From contig CM053260.1 of NCBI GenBank assembly GCA_028583405.1, positions 15,688,526 through 15,752,525 on the forward strand: a stretch of 64,000 bases of DNA, given 5' to 3'. The stretch is from Pogonophryne albipinna. Lineage: Eukaryota; Chordata; Actinopteri; Perciformes; Artedidraconidae. The translations under genes and the position numbers were made by a program. Positions 1 to 12,353 of this stretch are shown piece after piece (within the stretch, counting starts at the first letter, position 1; every line of letters starts with the position of its first letter). Below the pieces are notes generated by a model. The model worked only from the letters and a program-made list of their open reading frames with translations, did no database searches and was not told the DNA's origin.

Positions 1-2339
1 ATACAAAGTGGTACTCTGTCCTGCAGGGAGCCGCCGCATACTTCGACTCTATTTCTGTTTTTCTCCTGTCCGGTGCACTCACCTTGATTTCAACTTTTTC
101 AATCAGTGTGAGGACAGCTGCTGTTGCAAAGTTAGAGTTATAAAAGAGGGAAGATTACGATTATGAAATTGCACTCTTGCTTGCTTTTACTGGTGGAGAG
201 AAACCTTGATTTTTGCAGATCACAAGATGGATCCGCAAGATCTTTCTTAAACTACTGTGCAGCAAAGTTGTAATTCAAACCATCTTGTTATTTTCTTCCT
301 GGGTTGGCCAAAATAAAAGTGAAATATTTTGGAAATGTGGGATGGAAAAATATTCTCTGGCATGTACAATATTTTTCTAAATCCATGTCTGTGTCGAATC
401 ACTGTGTTGTTAGTTGGTTGAACTTTCATCAATCTCTCTGAGAAGGTGAGGAATGTAAAAGGGAAACAAAGGATAATCTTGGAGGATTTGGCTGATATTC
501 AACACAAAGAAACAGGAATGATAGCAACCAGTCAGGCAGGAGAACAAACAGAAGTCTGACGATTGGCTTTCTGAGCTCTAAAATTACTTTAAATTAAGTA
601 AATTAACAGATGAAAACATGTTTTGTGAGTGTACCTTCTAACTAATTCACCACACACCCACTGTCATACCTTTAATGTAGATCAAACCTTTGCACAGCCA
701 CTGCAGGACAGCCCCACCCACAGGAGATTATTATTTTGGCAACATTGTGATACAAATGCTCTGCGTCTGCTGCTGCCACAACAGGAGGACGGAAGTTTAA
801 AATACATAGAGAAGAACAAACAGTGTCAGAACATCAATCTATGTTATTTGGAGAGTTTATATTTTAGTTTTTTGCTTTTCCAATATCTAAGTCACATCTC
901 TGTATTCAGCTGACGTGGCTCTTGTTATTCTTTTGGTCTGACTAAACAATGATGAGCGTTTTCAGATCAGGAAGGACAGTGACTGTTCTGCCAACAGAAG
1001 AAAAAAATGAGTTGGAAATGTTGCTGTTTTTTTAATCTCCTGATACACATGGTCTTCTCATGTGTATGGAGCACTAGGGCACTTGTTTATGGGGCTAAAT
1101 GTAATGAAAAACTTGCTGAAATTAAAATGTACTACTGTTCTGTTACTAATAATAGTATTAATATATTGGTCTGAGATGTTAACAGTCAAATCAAGAACTC
1201 TTCAATTATAAGATAATTCTGAGTGACGGTTAGTCTTAATGTTGATTGGAAGTCATTTATGATGAGATACTGAATTGTACACAAGGTTTGAAATGCATTG
1301 TTGACCCCGGAAACAGAGAAAACATTCCCACCAATCGGTCCATTTAGCAGCTGTTCTGGAACTTTTGATCGTGACACATTATCATCAGCAGATAGCGATG
1401 GGTAATTTATCAACAGTGTAATTCTACAAGTCTGTGACAGCTGTTTGTAGGAAATGTAAATATGTGTTCCTGCATTTCTATGACATCTGGATTAACTTTA
1501 TCTGCTGCACAGCTGTTATATAATAGAAGCTCAAGGACACAGAGGAGGATCCCAAACATGTGACAGAAATGTTAAAGGTTTTAAAGTAAATATTCAATGG
1601 CTATTAACATGTTAGGGATTCATTAATTGAGGTTATCTGTAATTATAAATGTATGATGAGCTCTTTATCACTGTGTACTTCTCATACTGATCAGATTTGC
1701 TTATAGAGATTGTCAAATTAATGAGTGAGCCATCTCTGACTTCAAGTCTTTATTGTGCCAGAATACTGATCACGACGACAGCAGGGGAAGGAGAGCTGGT
1801 TCTGGTTTTGAGCGAGGGGCTGAGAGGCTCTGGTTGGCTGAGAGGGATTATGGCTCTGAGCCTCCTTCCTGCCCTGTGATTCATATGAGATCTTTATCTA
1901 ATTGGCCGGTGGCTTACCGAACTGCAAAGGCATTGGAAACTGATGGTGTATTTGTTGGGAGACAAAATGTATTTAGACAGCTGTGTGCTGATTATTTACA
2001 GCAGGCTTATACTGATCGAGAACAATGCGTAAAGAAACAAATGTGTATATGCATTCCCAAAAATGTAAAACTAGAGGATTAAAAGCATATCGCCCACTTT
2101 CAAGGATGAATTTATTTCCAAACATCTCTAAGAGTGTCAGTATCTCGGCCTGAAGATACATAGTACACACACAAGTATGATCCTTTAACCAAGTCACGAA
2201 ACACCTACACTGTGTGTCTTATATGTGTCTTGGATGAAAATACAAAATACAAACAAATACATTTACCCTTTTTTAAGAATATTGAAAACTTGAATCTAAA
2301 AAGATACCATTAAAATGCATGTCAGTTCTAAACCTCTTG
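1..2339. other. Upstream flank without a supported gene
   Basis: I see no gene here. Open frames are short, A/T-rich and not protein-like. The only exon-like signal is a minus-strand stretch near 83-117 followed by a GTGAGT donor, which is too short to assign. Confidence 0.5.
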
Positions 2340-2820
2340 TAGATCAGTGTTACGACTGGAGCACACAAAAATGATAGGACCCAAATGCACGACTCCAGAC
2401 AAAAGATGATTCAAAAAAGGATTTTACTTGTGGTGATAAGCAAGGCAATACAATCACTCAAGCAGAGCGAGGACTCCAAAAAATGACTTTACAAAAAACG
2501 AACTTAAATTCACAGTAGCTCAGATAACAAACTGGCTGACAACAAGTATCACAAGGTTCAAAACGATCTGGCACTTGGCACAGGGAACACACAGAATAAA
2601 TAAACACACAAGGGACTCTACAGGTGCAAACAATAAGGGCGGGGCAGGTAATCAGGTCAGTGAATACACTGACAAGGTACGAGTCGAACTACCTGAAATG
2701 AGGGAAGAGATAACAAAGTAAAACAGGAAATGACAGACAACAAAAAAGGGTTAGCAGACGCGGACTTGACAATATAAACTAAACAGAGAAATAATACTAA
2801 CAAATCTGACGAGACACAAC
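2340..2820. repeat. Probable old interspersed repeat
   Basis: Its base composition differs from the flanks, and blocks such as GACCCAAATGCACGACTCC and CAGGTAATCAGGTCAGTG resemble repeats I have met in many fish introns. I could not find clear terminal inverted repeats or a target duplication, so its class and exact ends are open. Confidence 0.35.
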
Positions 2821-3939
2821 AATCAGCTTGAAACCCTTTTGTTTGTAAAATGGTTTAAAAGATAAATATTGCCTCCATCAGAGTCTCATTGGGATTTAGT
2901 TTCCTTTGGACCTCCCTTGGGTCAAAGAGCCTTGACCTACCAGATCTGCAGTTCTCCCCACTGGAAAAGTACTGACAATAGAGCCTTTATCCCAAAAACC
3001 TTTCCATTCCTCTCCCTCATAAGCACTAATTTCCTGTTCCGTGTTTACCCCTCCTCTTGGATTTAATCAAATTTAACAAATCACTGCCTACTTTCTTATT
3101 GACTCTGTTTCACTTGTATTTTCAAGCCAAAAATCCTCATTCACACATGTATTTAAACTGGAACTACATATGAATGTATGTGACTTTCGACTTTGACATT
3201 ATAAAAATAACCAATGATTCACGTACTTTTCTTACTCAGGAAACTAGATTGTAGAAGATTGTATGAAAGCAACAAGAATACTCTCTTGTAAACAAAGACA
3301 CAGAAGTCAGAAATAACGGCATTTCCTGTTATGTAAGAGTTTGAAAAAGGTGCAGTAATTCAGTCAGCAGACTGCTGATCATATTGATTTACAGTACAAC
3401 AGGCTCAACTGGCTTACACTCAGTGTCATGGCTAGGATCCAAAGGAAACTGCTTTATGTAACCTGTTTTTTGTCTAGATACTTGGCCGGCTCACCGCTGA
3501 AAAATATCTCAACTCAGGCTGGATAAAAATCAGTTGGACTTTGAAATGTGTTTCTTTCAACTTGTGGCAGAAATATTTAAAAATAGGATCTCTCAAAAGA
3601 CGAATACACAGACTTTCCTGAATAGGTTTTCAGTGTAATCAGAGACCTGCAGTGAGCCTCTAAATCTCTGCTAATCAAGGAAGCAAGCTGTGTACCCTTC
3701 AGAGGCAGCACTTCCATAGAGCTCGCACACAGAGCAAGTAATAAAAAAGGAGCGATGAACTTGATGTAAAACGTTCTGTGTGGGTGGGATGAGCTGACCG
3801 TATTGGCAAACCAACACAACCAAAATGACGGCTTCTTTGTGTTGTGGGGTAGCTGTTTTCCATCCCTCTCAACCCATGTCACAGTAGCCTACATAAAGTT
3901 GAGTCAACAAAACAACAACCTCTGTTTCGTCTTTCACAG
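2821..3939. other. 5' flank and probable first intron of prelp
   Basis: No coding feature is seen. A pyrimidine-rich tract ending in TCTTTCACAG at 3930-3939 is a good splice acceptor just before the prelp start codon. A non-coding first exon of prelp should therefore lie upstream, here or before the window, but I could not place it. Confidence 0.45.
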
Positions 3940-3943
3940 GACG

Positions 3944-6900
3944 ATGAAGGCCGGCACGGGACTCTTCTCTGCATTGGCTGTGTTCCTCCTTCTGGGGGCA
4001 GTGTTAACCCAGACACCTCGGCAAAAGAAGCCCACCAGGCGCCCGGGCCTCACCAGGAGGCCTTCTGTCCCCAAGCCTGCTGAGCCGGCGCTGCCAGAGC
4101 CCCAGGAGCCTACAGACTTCCCCCCTGTGATCCTGGGCCCCCCCTCCATGTACATCTACTGCCCCCGAGAGTGCTCATGCTCCCCAAGCTATCCAAATGC
4201 TCTCAACTGTGAGAACCGCAACATCCGCAACATCCCTGTCATCCCACCTCAAACCCAATATCTGTACCTGCAGAACAACTACATCTCAGAAGTGACAGCA
4301 GAGCCGTTCATCAACGCCACGGAGATCCGCTGGATCAACCTGGCGAATAACCGCATTCATCGAATAGACAAAAATGTCAGAACGTTTCCTTGATTTAACA
4401 ATTTCATGATTTCAAAACAATAAGAAACCAGCATAAAATGTGATATGTTTCTATTTCTATTCAAGGTGTTTGAGAAGGTCCCAGCACTGCTCTACCTCTA
4501 TGTACAGCGTAACAGCCTGAAAGAGGTCCCTGCTGGTCTCCCTGCAAGCCTTGAACAACTCCGCCTCGGTAGGAATCGCATTTCTAAGATCCCTGCAGGC
4601 TCTTTCAGACACATGGGAAACCTGACTCTGCTTGACCTGTACCACAACCAGGTAAAAACTTACTTTAATAGTACCTTTAATACAATGTTACTGCACTCTC
4701 CTGTTAAGGTTTGAGCAGGGTCAACAATGTGATTGCATTTCTGAAGCAAACATGAATGAGTTATTCTCTTCCAGCTGAGTGACAGTGGCATGGGAAAGAA
4801 CACATTTAAGGACCTGAAGGGCCTCGTGCAGCTTAATCTGGCCCACAACATCCTGAAAAAGATGCCAGCTGGCGTACCTAGTAGCCTCATACAGCTTTTC
4901 CTGGACAAGAACCGCATAGATGACGTACCAAAGCAAGTACAGTGCACATGATGTCACATGAACACACCTGCATACAGTGCAGACGCTTTTCTGCTTGCTC
5001 CTGCCTCTGCTTGCTCCTGCCTCTGCTTACTTTTTATGCTGATTGTCCTATTCATATTCTCTGAAAACTTCGAGCAGCGGCTCCTGGACATTAACTTATC
5101 ACTGGGACAGTTCATCTTCGTAAATAGACGGAGGGTTTCAGCCATATTTCAACATTTTTACGACGACCTCAGTCTTACAGTAGCGTGGCCTAGCAACAGC
5201 TAAAGCCTGGTAGGCTACTGCATGCTAGTTGGTAGCAAAATGCCTCCGTTCTCTACAGATGACTTCCACAAACTTATACAGAAGATCGATGTGTTGGAAA
5301 TGAAAATGCAACGGTTGGAAGTTAACGTGGAAGTGAATGGACTATGTCGTGGGAATGACACCACTTTAACAGTGTTGCAAAATAATGGAGAAGGGTATGC
5401 TAACTCACAGCTAGTTAGCAGCTACAAGGATTCCAAGGAACAGGAGGGCTGTGTACCGGGTAATAAATCTACAAGTGGTAGTCCTCCCTGGAACTCTCTG
5501 GGTGCAAAGCCTAAGAGTAAATCATTTCCATGGGATTTGCGAGGACGGATAACAGGCAGAGCCCAGCGCTCTGAAATCTGTGATGCGACTGGCTGGCCTG
5601 CATTGTTATCACCCAGGAAGAGCGCCTCTTCAACCCCTGTTCCTACTAGGAAACAGCAGTGGACAGCTGCTAAAGGGAGAACTACAAACAATCCTCCTAA
5701 ACCACCAAGTGTGCCAATCCAGAACAGATACGCTCCGCTGACCCAGAACCAGAGATCTCTTTCTGATGACCTGGATAACCTGTCCTCTTCACACAGCAGG
5801 GTAAGGACCAATAGCTACTCCAAAAGTAAAAGGCTAGAGGGAAAGCTAACGACTGGGCCTGAAACTCTGATTGTGGGTGACTCTGCTGTAAGAGATGTAA
5901 AAGGTCTGTGTAGTAAGAACAACACCAAAGTACTCTGTTTTCCCAAGGATGTGGTATCTGACTTGGCTGAGAAGATCCTGCATATTGGGGCTGAACATCA
6001 AACTGTGAAGAATGTGGTACTACACATTGGAACAAATTATGGTGTTCATCAGTGGCCCTCTACCGCCAGTCAGAAGAGGAGTGGAGAGATTCAGCAGATT
6101 GTTTGCACTGAACACCTGGCTTTCAACTGTCTGTACTGACCATTCTGTCCATTTTATTGACAATTTTAACTTTTTCTGGGATCGCAGACATCTTTTCAAG
6201 GCAAATGGAGTTTGCCTGAACAAGTCAGGAGTGAAATTGTTTATCTCTAACATATTCAACTGCCTGCGTCATCAATCTGTTCCTTCTGCCAAGGACAAGC
6301 GGCAAGAGGAATCAAAACAGGAGAAAGATACAACACATCGCGCAGAAAACCCTGAAGAATTATCACTGCACCCGCCCGAGGAATGTTCTGATTATGGGAG
6401 ACAAATGAGACACATGGAGGAGTCTCCACTGCCCGTCACCCCCCCCCCCCCCCTGTCAACGCCTTTGAGGATACTCCGTTCACCCTTTCACCATCGCCCA
6501 CCGTCGTGGAGATCGTTGAACACATGAAGGAGATACAGAGGGTTGGCACCGATTCCTTCCTGGAGTTCAATAACCAAACTAAGGCGATACGCAGGGCTGG
6601 CAGCATGACATTTACCCCCGCTCCTCAACGACGCCCACCAAAATCACTGAAGCAGAGACACGCACCATCTCCCCCGTCTTCATCAAGAAAGCATCTGCAG
6701 TCTCCGAAGCCTGATAAGGATGTGTGTGTACAAAATGCAACAAACTCTTACTGATATGTGCTGGGTCCAGGCTCAAGGGCGTATGACACTCTCAACTCTT
6801 TCCAGGACATGCCGGGGCCCTGCCTGCCTATAGCTACCACAAAGCCTATAGCTTTGCCGATATCTGTGTTGATAGGTAATAGATTAAGAGCCGTGAATCA

Positions 6901-9900
6901 TCTTAGACACAGGAAGCGCTCAAACGTTTGTGTGAGTTTATCTAATTTAGCAGTGATTCCATGTCAGCCACAGCTTGTTACAAAAAACATGACTGATAGT
7001 GTGTTTAACAAACTTAAACTAGCTTTATTAAATGTCAGGTCTTTGGCAGGAAAAACATTTTTAATCAATGATTTTATCACTGAGCACAATCTCGATTTTA
7101 TGTTTTTAACAGAAACTTGGATTGAACAAAATAACAGTCCAGCTGTTCTTATCGAATCAACCCCTCCCAACTTTAGTTTTATGAGTCAGGAAAGAATGCA
7201 TAAGAAAGGGGGTGGAGTTGCTATTCTGTTCAATGATTCCCTTCAATGCAGGAAGACATCTTATGGGAACTTTGCTTCTTTTGAATATGTGGCCCTTCAG
7301 CTGAAATGCTCCTCTCGAGCTCTGTTCCTAAATATCTATAGACCACCCAAATACTGTGCAAGCTTGTTTGATGACTTTACTGAACTGCTGTCTATAGTGT
7401 GTATTGACTTTGACCGTCAAGTCATTGTTGGTGATTTTAACATCCATGTTGACAACCCCCAGGACAGAGGGGCAAAATAACTGTTTTGTGTTCTTGATAG
7501 CTATGGACTGACTCAGCATGTGACGGAGCCCACGCACAATAAGGGGCACACTCTGGACTTAATTATCTCAAAGGGTCTGAATATCTCTAAGGTTGTGGTG
7601 ACTGATGTTGCACTCTCTGACCATTCCTGTGTTTTCTTTGAGAGCTCTATTTCTGCTCACAAAAATGTTCAAAAAGAGGTAACCACAAAGCGATATTTAA
7701 CTGAAAATACTTGGGAAATGTTTACTCAGAATTTTTCTTCCACACTTGCCCCTGCTAACATCTCAGTAAATGAGCTAGTAGATCATTTTAATTCAAAAAT
7801 TACAAATGTTATAGATGCCATTGCTCCAACTAAGGTAAAGGAAGTGACTGGGAAGAAAATATCTCCATGGAGAAAGGCCATGACCGTGAAAACAGAAAAA
7901 AGAGAATGTCGAAAAGCTGAACGCAGGTGGCGAAAAACAAATCTCCAGGTTCTGAAATCTATAAAGAGAGACTTGGCCTTTATAATTTGGAATTGAAAAA
8001 CGCACGACGATCGTTCTTCTCTGACATCATTACCAAAAACAAAAACAACTCACGTGCCTTGTTTGCTACCGTCGACAGACTAACTAACCCCCCAGTGTCA
8101 GTAGCCTCTGAATTTCTATCCACCAGGGCGTGCAATGATTTTGCCTCCTTCTTCACTGACAAAATTCAGAAAATCAGACAAGCAGTCAGTGCCTCTGCAT
8201 CAGGCACAGCAAATGTGTTGTCTCTGTGTCCACTTAACATCAATTCAAACACCATGACACAATTCCATCAGATTAATGATAAAAACCTAGAGGACATTAT
8301 ACAACTTCTGAAATCCTCCTCCTGCTGCCTTGATATTATTCCAACAGGATTTTTCAAAGATGTTTTGCCTTGCATGGCCTCAGATCTACTTCATATAGTA
8401 AACAAATCTCTTCACTCAGGTATTTTTCCACAGGCCCTGAAAACTGCAGTCATTAAACCGCTCTTAAAAAAGAATAATCTAGATGCTTCAGTAATGAACA
8501 ATTACAGGCCCATATCAAACCTCCCATTTCTAGGTAAAATCATTGAAAAAGTTGTTTTTCAACAGTTGAGTAATTTCTTGCATTTAAATAACTGTTTCGA
8601 TGTGTTCCAGTCAGGCTTTCGTCCAAACCACAGCACTGAGACTGCTCTTGTAAAGGTCTTTAATGACATCCACTTAAACACAGACAGTGGCAGAACTTCA
8701 GTGTTAGTATTATTAGATCTCAGTGCTGCGTTTGACACTGTTGACCACAGCATATTACTAGACCGACTGGAAAACTGGGTGGGACTTTCGGAAACAGTTC
8801 TAAATTGGTTTGAATCCTACTTAAAGGACAGAAACAACTTTGTTTCTATAGGTAAATACACATCTGAGTTGCCAAATATGACATGTGGGGTTCCTCAAGG
8901 CTCCATCTTGGGGCCTCTTCTCTTTAACATCTACATGCTACCACTGGCTCAGATAATGAAAAACAACAAAATAAGTTACCATAGCTATGCGGATGACACA
9001 CAAATTTACGTAACAATTTCACCAGGAGACTATGCTCCAATTCAAACACTGAGTAAGTGCATTGAACAAATCAATGACTGGATGTGTCAGAACTTTCTCC
9101 AATTAAACAAAGATAAAACTGAGGTAATGGTTTTTGGAGCCAAGGCAGAACGTATAAAAGTTAGCGCTGAGCTTCAGTCTGCAATGTTCAAAACAACAGA
9201 TAAAGCCAGAAATCTAGGTGTAGTCATGGACTCTGACCTGAGTTTCAACAGTCACATTAAAACAGTTACTAAATCAGCCTACTATCACCTAAAGAATATA
9301 TCTAGGATTAAAAGACTAATGTCACAGCAGGATTTGGAAAGACTTGTCCATGCTTTTATCTTCAGTAGACTCGACTACTGCAATGGTGTCTTCACAGGTC
9401 TCACTAAAAAATCTATTAGAAAGCTGCAGCTGATTCAGAACGCCGCTGCTCGAGTCCTCACTAACACTAAGAAAGTGGATCACATCACTCCTGTTCTGAA
9501 GTCTTTACACTGGCTTCCTGTGTGTCAAAGAATAGATTTCAAAATACTGCTGCTGGTTTATAAAGCACTGAATGGTTTAGGCCCAAAATACATTTCTGAC
9601 CTCCTGCTAAATTATGAACCATCCAGATCTCTCAGGTCTTCAGGGACTGGTCAGCTTTCTGTCCCCAGAGTCAGAACTAAACATGGTAAAGCAGCGTTCA
9701 GTTATTATGCTCCAAATATCTGGAACAAACTCCCAGAAACCTGCAGGTCCGCTGCAACTCTTACTACTTTTAAATCCAGGCTGAAGACTTTTCTTTTTGT
9801 CGCTGCTTTTAATTGAACTATTCATATCTTAGACTGCACTGTAACTTTTATCACTGTAACTTTTATCCATGTATTTTTTTCTTTTAATGTTTATTTTATT

Positions 9901-12353
9901 AGCTTTTCTATTTAATGACTGATTTTAAATGCCATTTTCTTAATGTCTTTCATTTTTTTTTTGTAAAGCACTTTGAATTGCCTTGTGTTGAAAAGTGCTA
10001 TATAAATAAACTTGCCTTGCCTTGCCTTACACATAATGCAGCATTAATGAACACTGGTTGGATGGTTTACATTGGTTCTTCTCATTGTTGTTCAGGGACT
10101 ACTTTGATGGATTCACCCACCTGGCATTTGTGAGGCTGAACTACAACCAGCTGAGTGATAAAGGACTTCCCAAGACTGTGTTCAACATAACCTCCCTGCT
10201 GGACCTGCAACTGTCCCACAACCAGCTCGCTTCTGTTCCTCTCTTCAACGGGCACCTGGAGCATCTGCACCTCGACCACAACAGCATCGAGAGTAAGTTA
10301 TCACTGCAGCAATCTGCGCCATCTTGAAGATTTGTAAGAGGTAGCAGAAATGTGTTTTTGTTATACTGACTTTTAGATAATACATGGCAACAACACTCAT
10401 CTTTACGAGACCTTTAGTAGCTGCACTGATCAATATTTTTATAACAATGGATCAAAGGGCTACCGACATGCAGTGAAAAACGCTTGTTTTAATACTCATT
10501 GTTTTGGTTTAAAGCTTTCACCCTAACATATCATCATCATTTCAAGTGGCATCAGCTGTTTTTAGTCAAATAGGATAAATGGTACCCAATGCAGGTCACT
10601 AAAATGCTGACAAAGTCTTGCTGTTGAGAACAGAAGAGCAATTATCAAGACCCAGATTTTTTTTCAGAGTTTGGTGGAAAAAACCAGGTCCTCAAATAAT
10701 ATGACACATTTTTCATGTCACCAGAAACCCAATTCTAATGCAATTGCTATGTGTCCCTGAGATGTGTAAATAGCAGGAGAGTAAATGGCAGCAAGTGTTG
10801 TTAGATATAATCTCTTTTTTTCCATGACTAAAACAAGACAATGACAAAAAGGCACAACGACTTTGAACACTAACTGTGATGAGAAAATACCGTATTGACT
10901 TAAGTTCAATATGATCTGATGACTTTAAAAAAAAGACAGACAGAAACTAAGACTAAAATAAAAATAAAACAAATTATTAAAGATAACAATAAACATAATG
11001 ACTTCATGTCAACCTTAACATTGAGTTGTTGTCAACTAAATGAAGCATAACATTTTTTTTTAATTAAAACTGGTAAAAAGGCAACGATTTCAAGAACATC
11101 AAGGGGGTGATGTGTGAATCTTGTGTTTACAAAATGCTCTGCTGCCCCCAAGTGGCCAATAATAAATTAAAGCAGCTTTGATTTTGGCTTTTCAAATCGA
11201 TTTCTATTAAATTGCACTGATACATGTAGAAATGTGTTTTTGCCTACCTAGCATTCTTAAAACTTTATTAGGTGATAATGTGGTTCTGTCAACGTATTTG
11301 AGTTGTTCTGCCTCCCAGTGGCCCAATAAATATAATGTAGCTTTTAGCTTGTATTTGTCTAATCCAAATGTATTTTTATTAATCTGTAACCTTTCCTGTA
11401 GTTTAATCAGTATAACGTCTGTTAGAACATGATTGATCCTAATGTTTGAGGTAAGATGAACACCAAAACCAAGATCTAATTTATAAAAAGAGTCTCTAAT
11501 ACTGCAACTTTAAACATTTCGGCACACACTGGTTAAAGTTAATATTCCTATTTCACCAAGAAAACTACTTTTTCGGCAGCTTCTAAAGAGTATTTCCCTG
11601 TTCAGAGTAAAGTTCAACAGGTTTTTGCTCACATTGCCACAAAGCTTTGCTTCAGGCTGCAGCGTCACTAACAGGTTTCGACTTTTCCGAACTAAATCTT
11701 AATGTAAGGCGTTGCATAATTTTAGTTCATTTCTCCTTTTTTTCTTTTGTGTAAGTCATTCATCCTTATTTGATTTAATAGTGCTATAATGTATGACATT
11801 ATTGTATTACTTAAGTGATTTATGCTTTTTTATTTATGTTTGTATTATGTTGTTTCTTGTTTTAAAGCCATTTGGACTTTTAAAAGTGTTGAATAAATTG
11901 TCATGATTAGATAGTGTCTAATACAAGAGAAATCCTTATATTTATTGAGCAGTTTGTCTTGTTCTTGCTAAAGGAAACATTTAAAGACTAGAAATGTATG
12001 ATTGTGTTTTCCGCAGGCATCAATGGCACACAGATCTGTCCATACAGCCTGGAGGCCGACCCCAGCGATCACAGCGATCACAGCATGGGGCCCAGACTAA
12101 GGTACGTCACAACTTGGCATTACAAAAAAATAACATTTTACCAGTGGCACCCTTTGAAAGGAAAAATCTAGGGACAACATACAGTAATGATGTCAGGAAA
12201 TAATGAGTTTTAAAAGTCGTTTGTCACTGTGGCATGTTAAACACCTGTTGTTTTTGTGTCAGGTACCTGCGATTGGACGGGAATCACCTGAGCCCCCCCA
12301 TCCCTCTGGATGTCATCATGTGCTTCAGACACCTCCACTCTATTGTCATTTAG
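3944..12353 (+). CDS. prelp: Prolargin (PRELP), class II small leucine-rich proteoglycan
   Basis: Secreted matrix protein; the family anchors basement membranes and collagen through leucine-rich repeats and a basic, heparin-binding N-terminus. Coding exons are 3944-4375, 4466-4651, 4775-4932, 10096-10292, 12017-12101 and 12263-12353. Together they are 1149 nt, 382 codons plus stop, the length I recall for human PRELP. Residues 1-23 are a signal peptide. Residues 24-60 are rich in Pro, Arg and Lys. C73, C77, C79 and C89 give the class II CX3CXCX9C cap, followed by LxxLxLxxNxI repeats and a C-terminal Cys pair (TQIC in exon 5, MCF in exon 6). The start is the first ATG after a strong acceptor. 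Intron 3 begins with GC (CCAAA|GCAAGT): only this junction keeps the frame (VPK-DYF). A large L2 LINE lies in that intron, in the sense direction. AATAAA is at 12805-12810. More coding introns are present than I recall for mammals. Confidence 0.93.
5222..6754 (+). pseudogene. LINE ORF1 with esterase-like domain, frameshifted
   Basis: The first segment (5222 to about 6040) starts with a short predicted coiled coil near MPPFSTDDFHKLIQ. It then has a Ser/Pro/Lys-rich linker and the start of an SGNH-like fold: IVGDSAVRDV and, later, VVLHIGTN. The frame then jumps. VFISGPLPPVRRGVERF and the C-terminal part of the fold (FKANGVCLNKSG) continue in another frame from about 6040, consistent with a deletion. 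A second frame change falls at a run of 14 C at 6439-6452, after which a basic Pro-rich tail runs to 6754. ORF1 proteins with esterase domains are known in CR1/L2-group LINEs. Inference: at least two disabling indels. Confidence 0.7.
6758..9816 (+). pseudogene. LINE ORF2: endonuclease and reverse transcriptase, one nonsense and one frameshift
   Basis: The N-terminal apurinic-type endonuclease shows LALLNVRSLAGK, FLTETWI, GGGVAILF, NIYRPP, VIVGDFNIHVD and, later, SDHSCV. The frame is cut by an in-frame TAA at 7478-7480 just after GDFNIHVDNPQDRGAK. It reopens in the same frame, so this is a single nonsense change. A second break near 7945-7955 shifts the frame. From there the reverse transcriptase is intact to 9816: NYRPISNLPFLGKIIEK, LLDLSAAFDTVDH, GVPQGSILGPLLFN, YADDT, LNKDKTEVM. 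The C-terminal ISRLDYCN-type region of L2/CR1 elements follows. Only these two breaks are seen in about 1,000 codons, which suggests a fairly young insertion. Confidence 0.85.
10293..12016. other. prelp intron 4, no other feature
   Basis: An A/T-rich intron between a GTAAGT donor at 10293 and a TTTTCCGCAG acceptor ending at 12016. I see no coding or repeat structure I can name. Confidence 0.6.

Larger units (their letters stand above)
4960..10030 (+). mobile_element. Near full-length L2-type non-LTR retrotransposon inside prelp intron 3
   Basis: A LINE of about 5 kb. It has a 5' leader, an ORF1 with an SGNH-esterase-like region, and an ORF2 with endonuclease and reverse transcriptase. The short 3' UTR ends in GCACTTTGAATTGCC and a run of CCTTG repeats (about 10,010-10,027), the usual L2-style tail in fish. 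The endonuclease, the YADD reverse transcriptase box (8986-8997) and the tail fit the L2/CR1 group. Clear target duplications were not found, and the 5' boundary is approximate. Both ORFs carry disabling changes, so this copy is dead, but little diverged. Confidence 0.85.

Noticed and set aside
83..120. Minus-strand mini-exon ending in a GTGAGT donor
   Set aside because: Only about 35 bases, no identifiable family, and the acceptor choice is ambiguous; could be chance.
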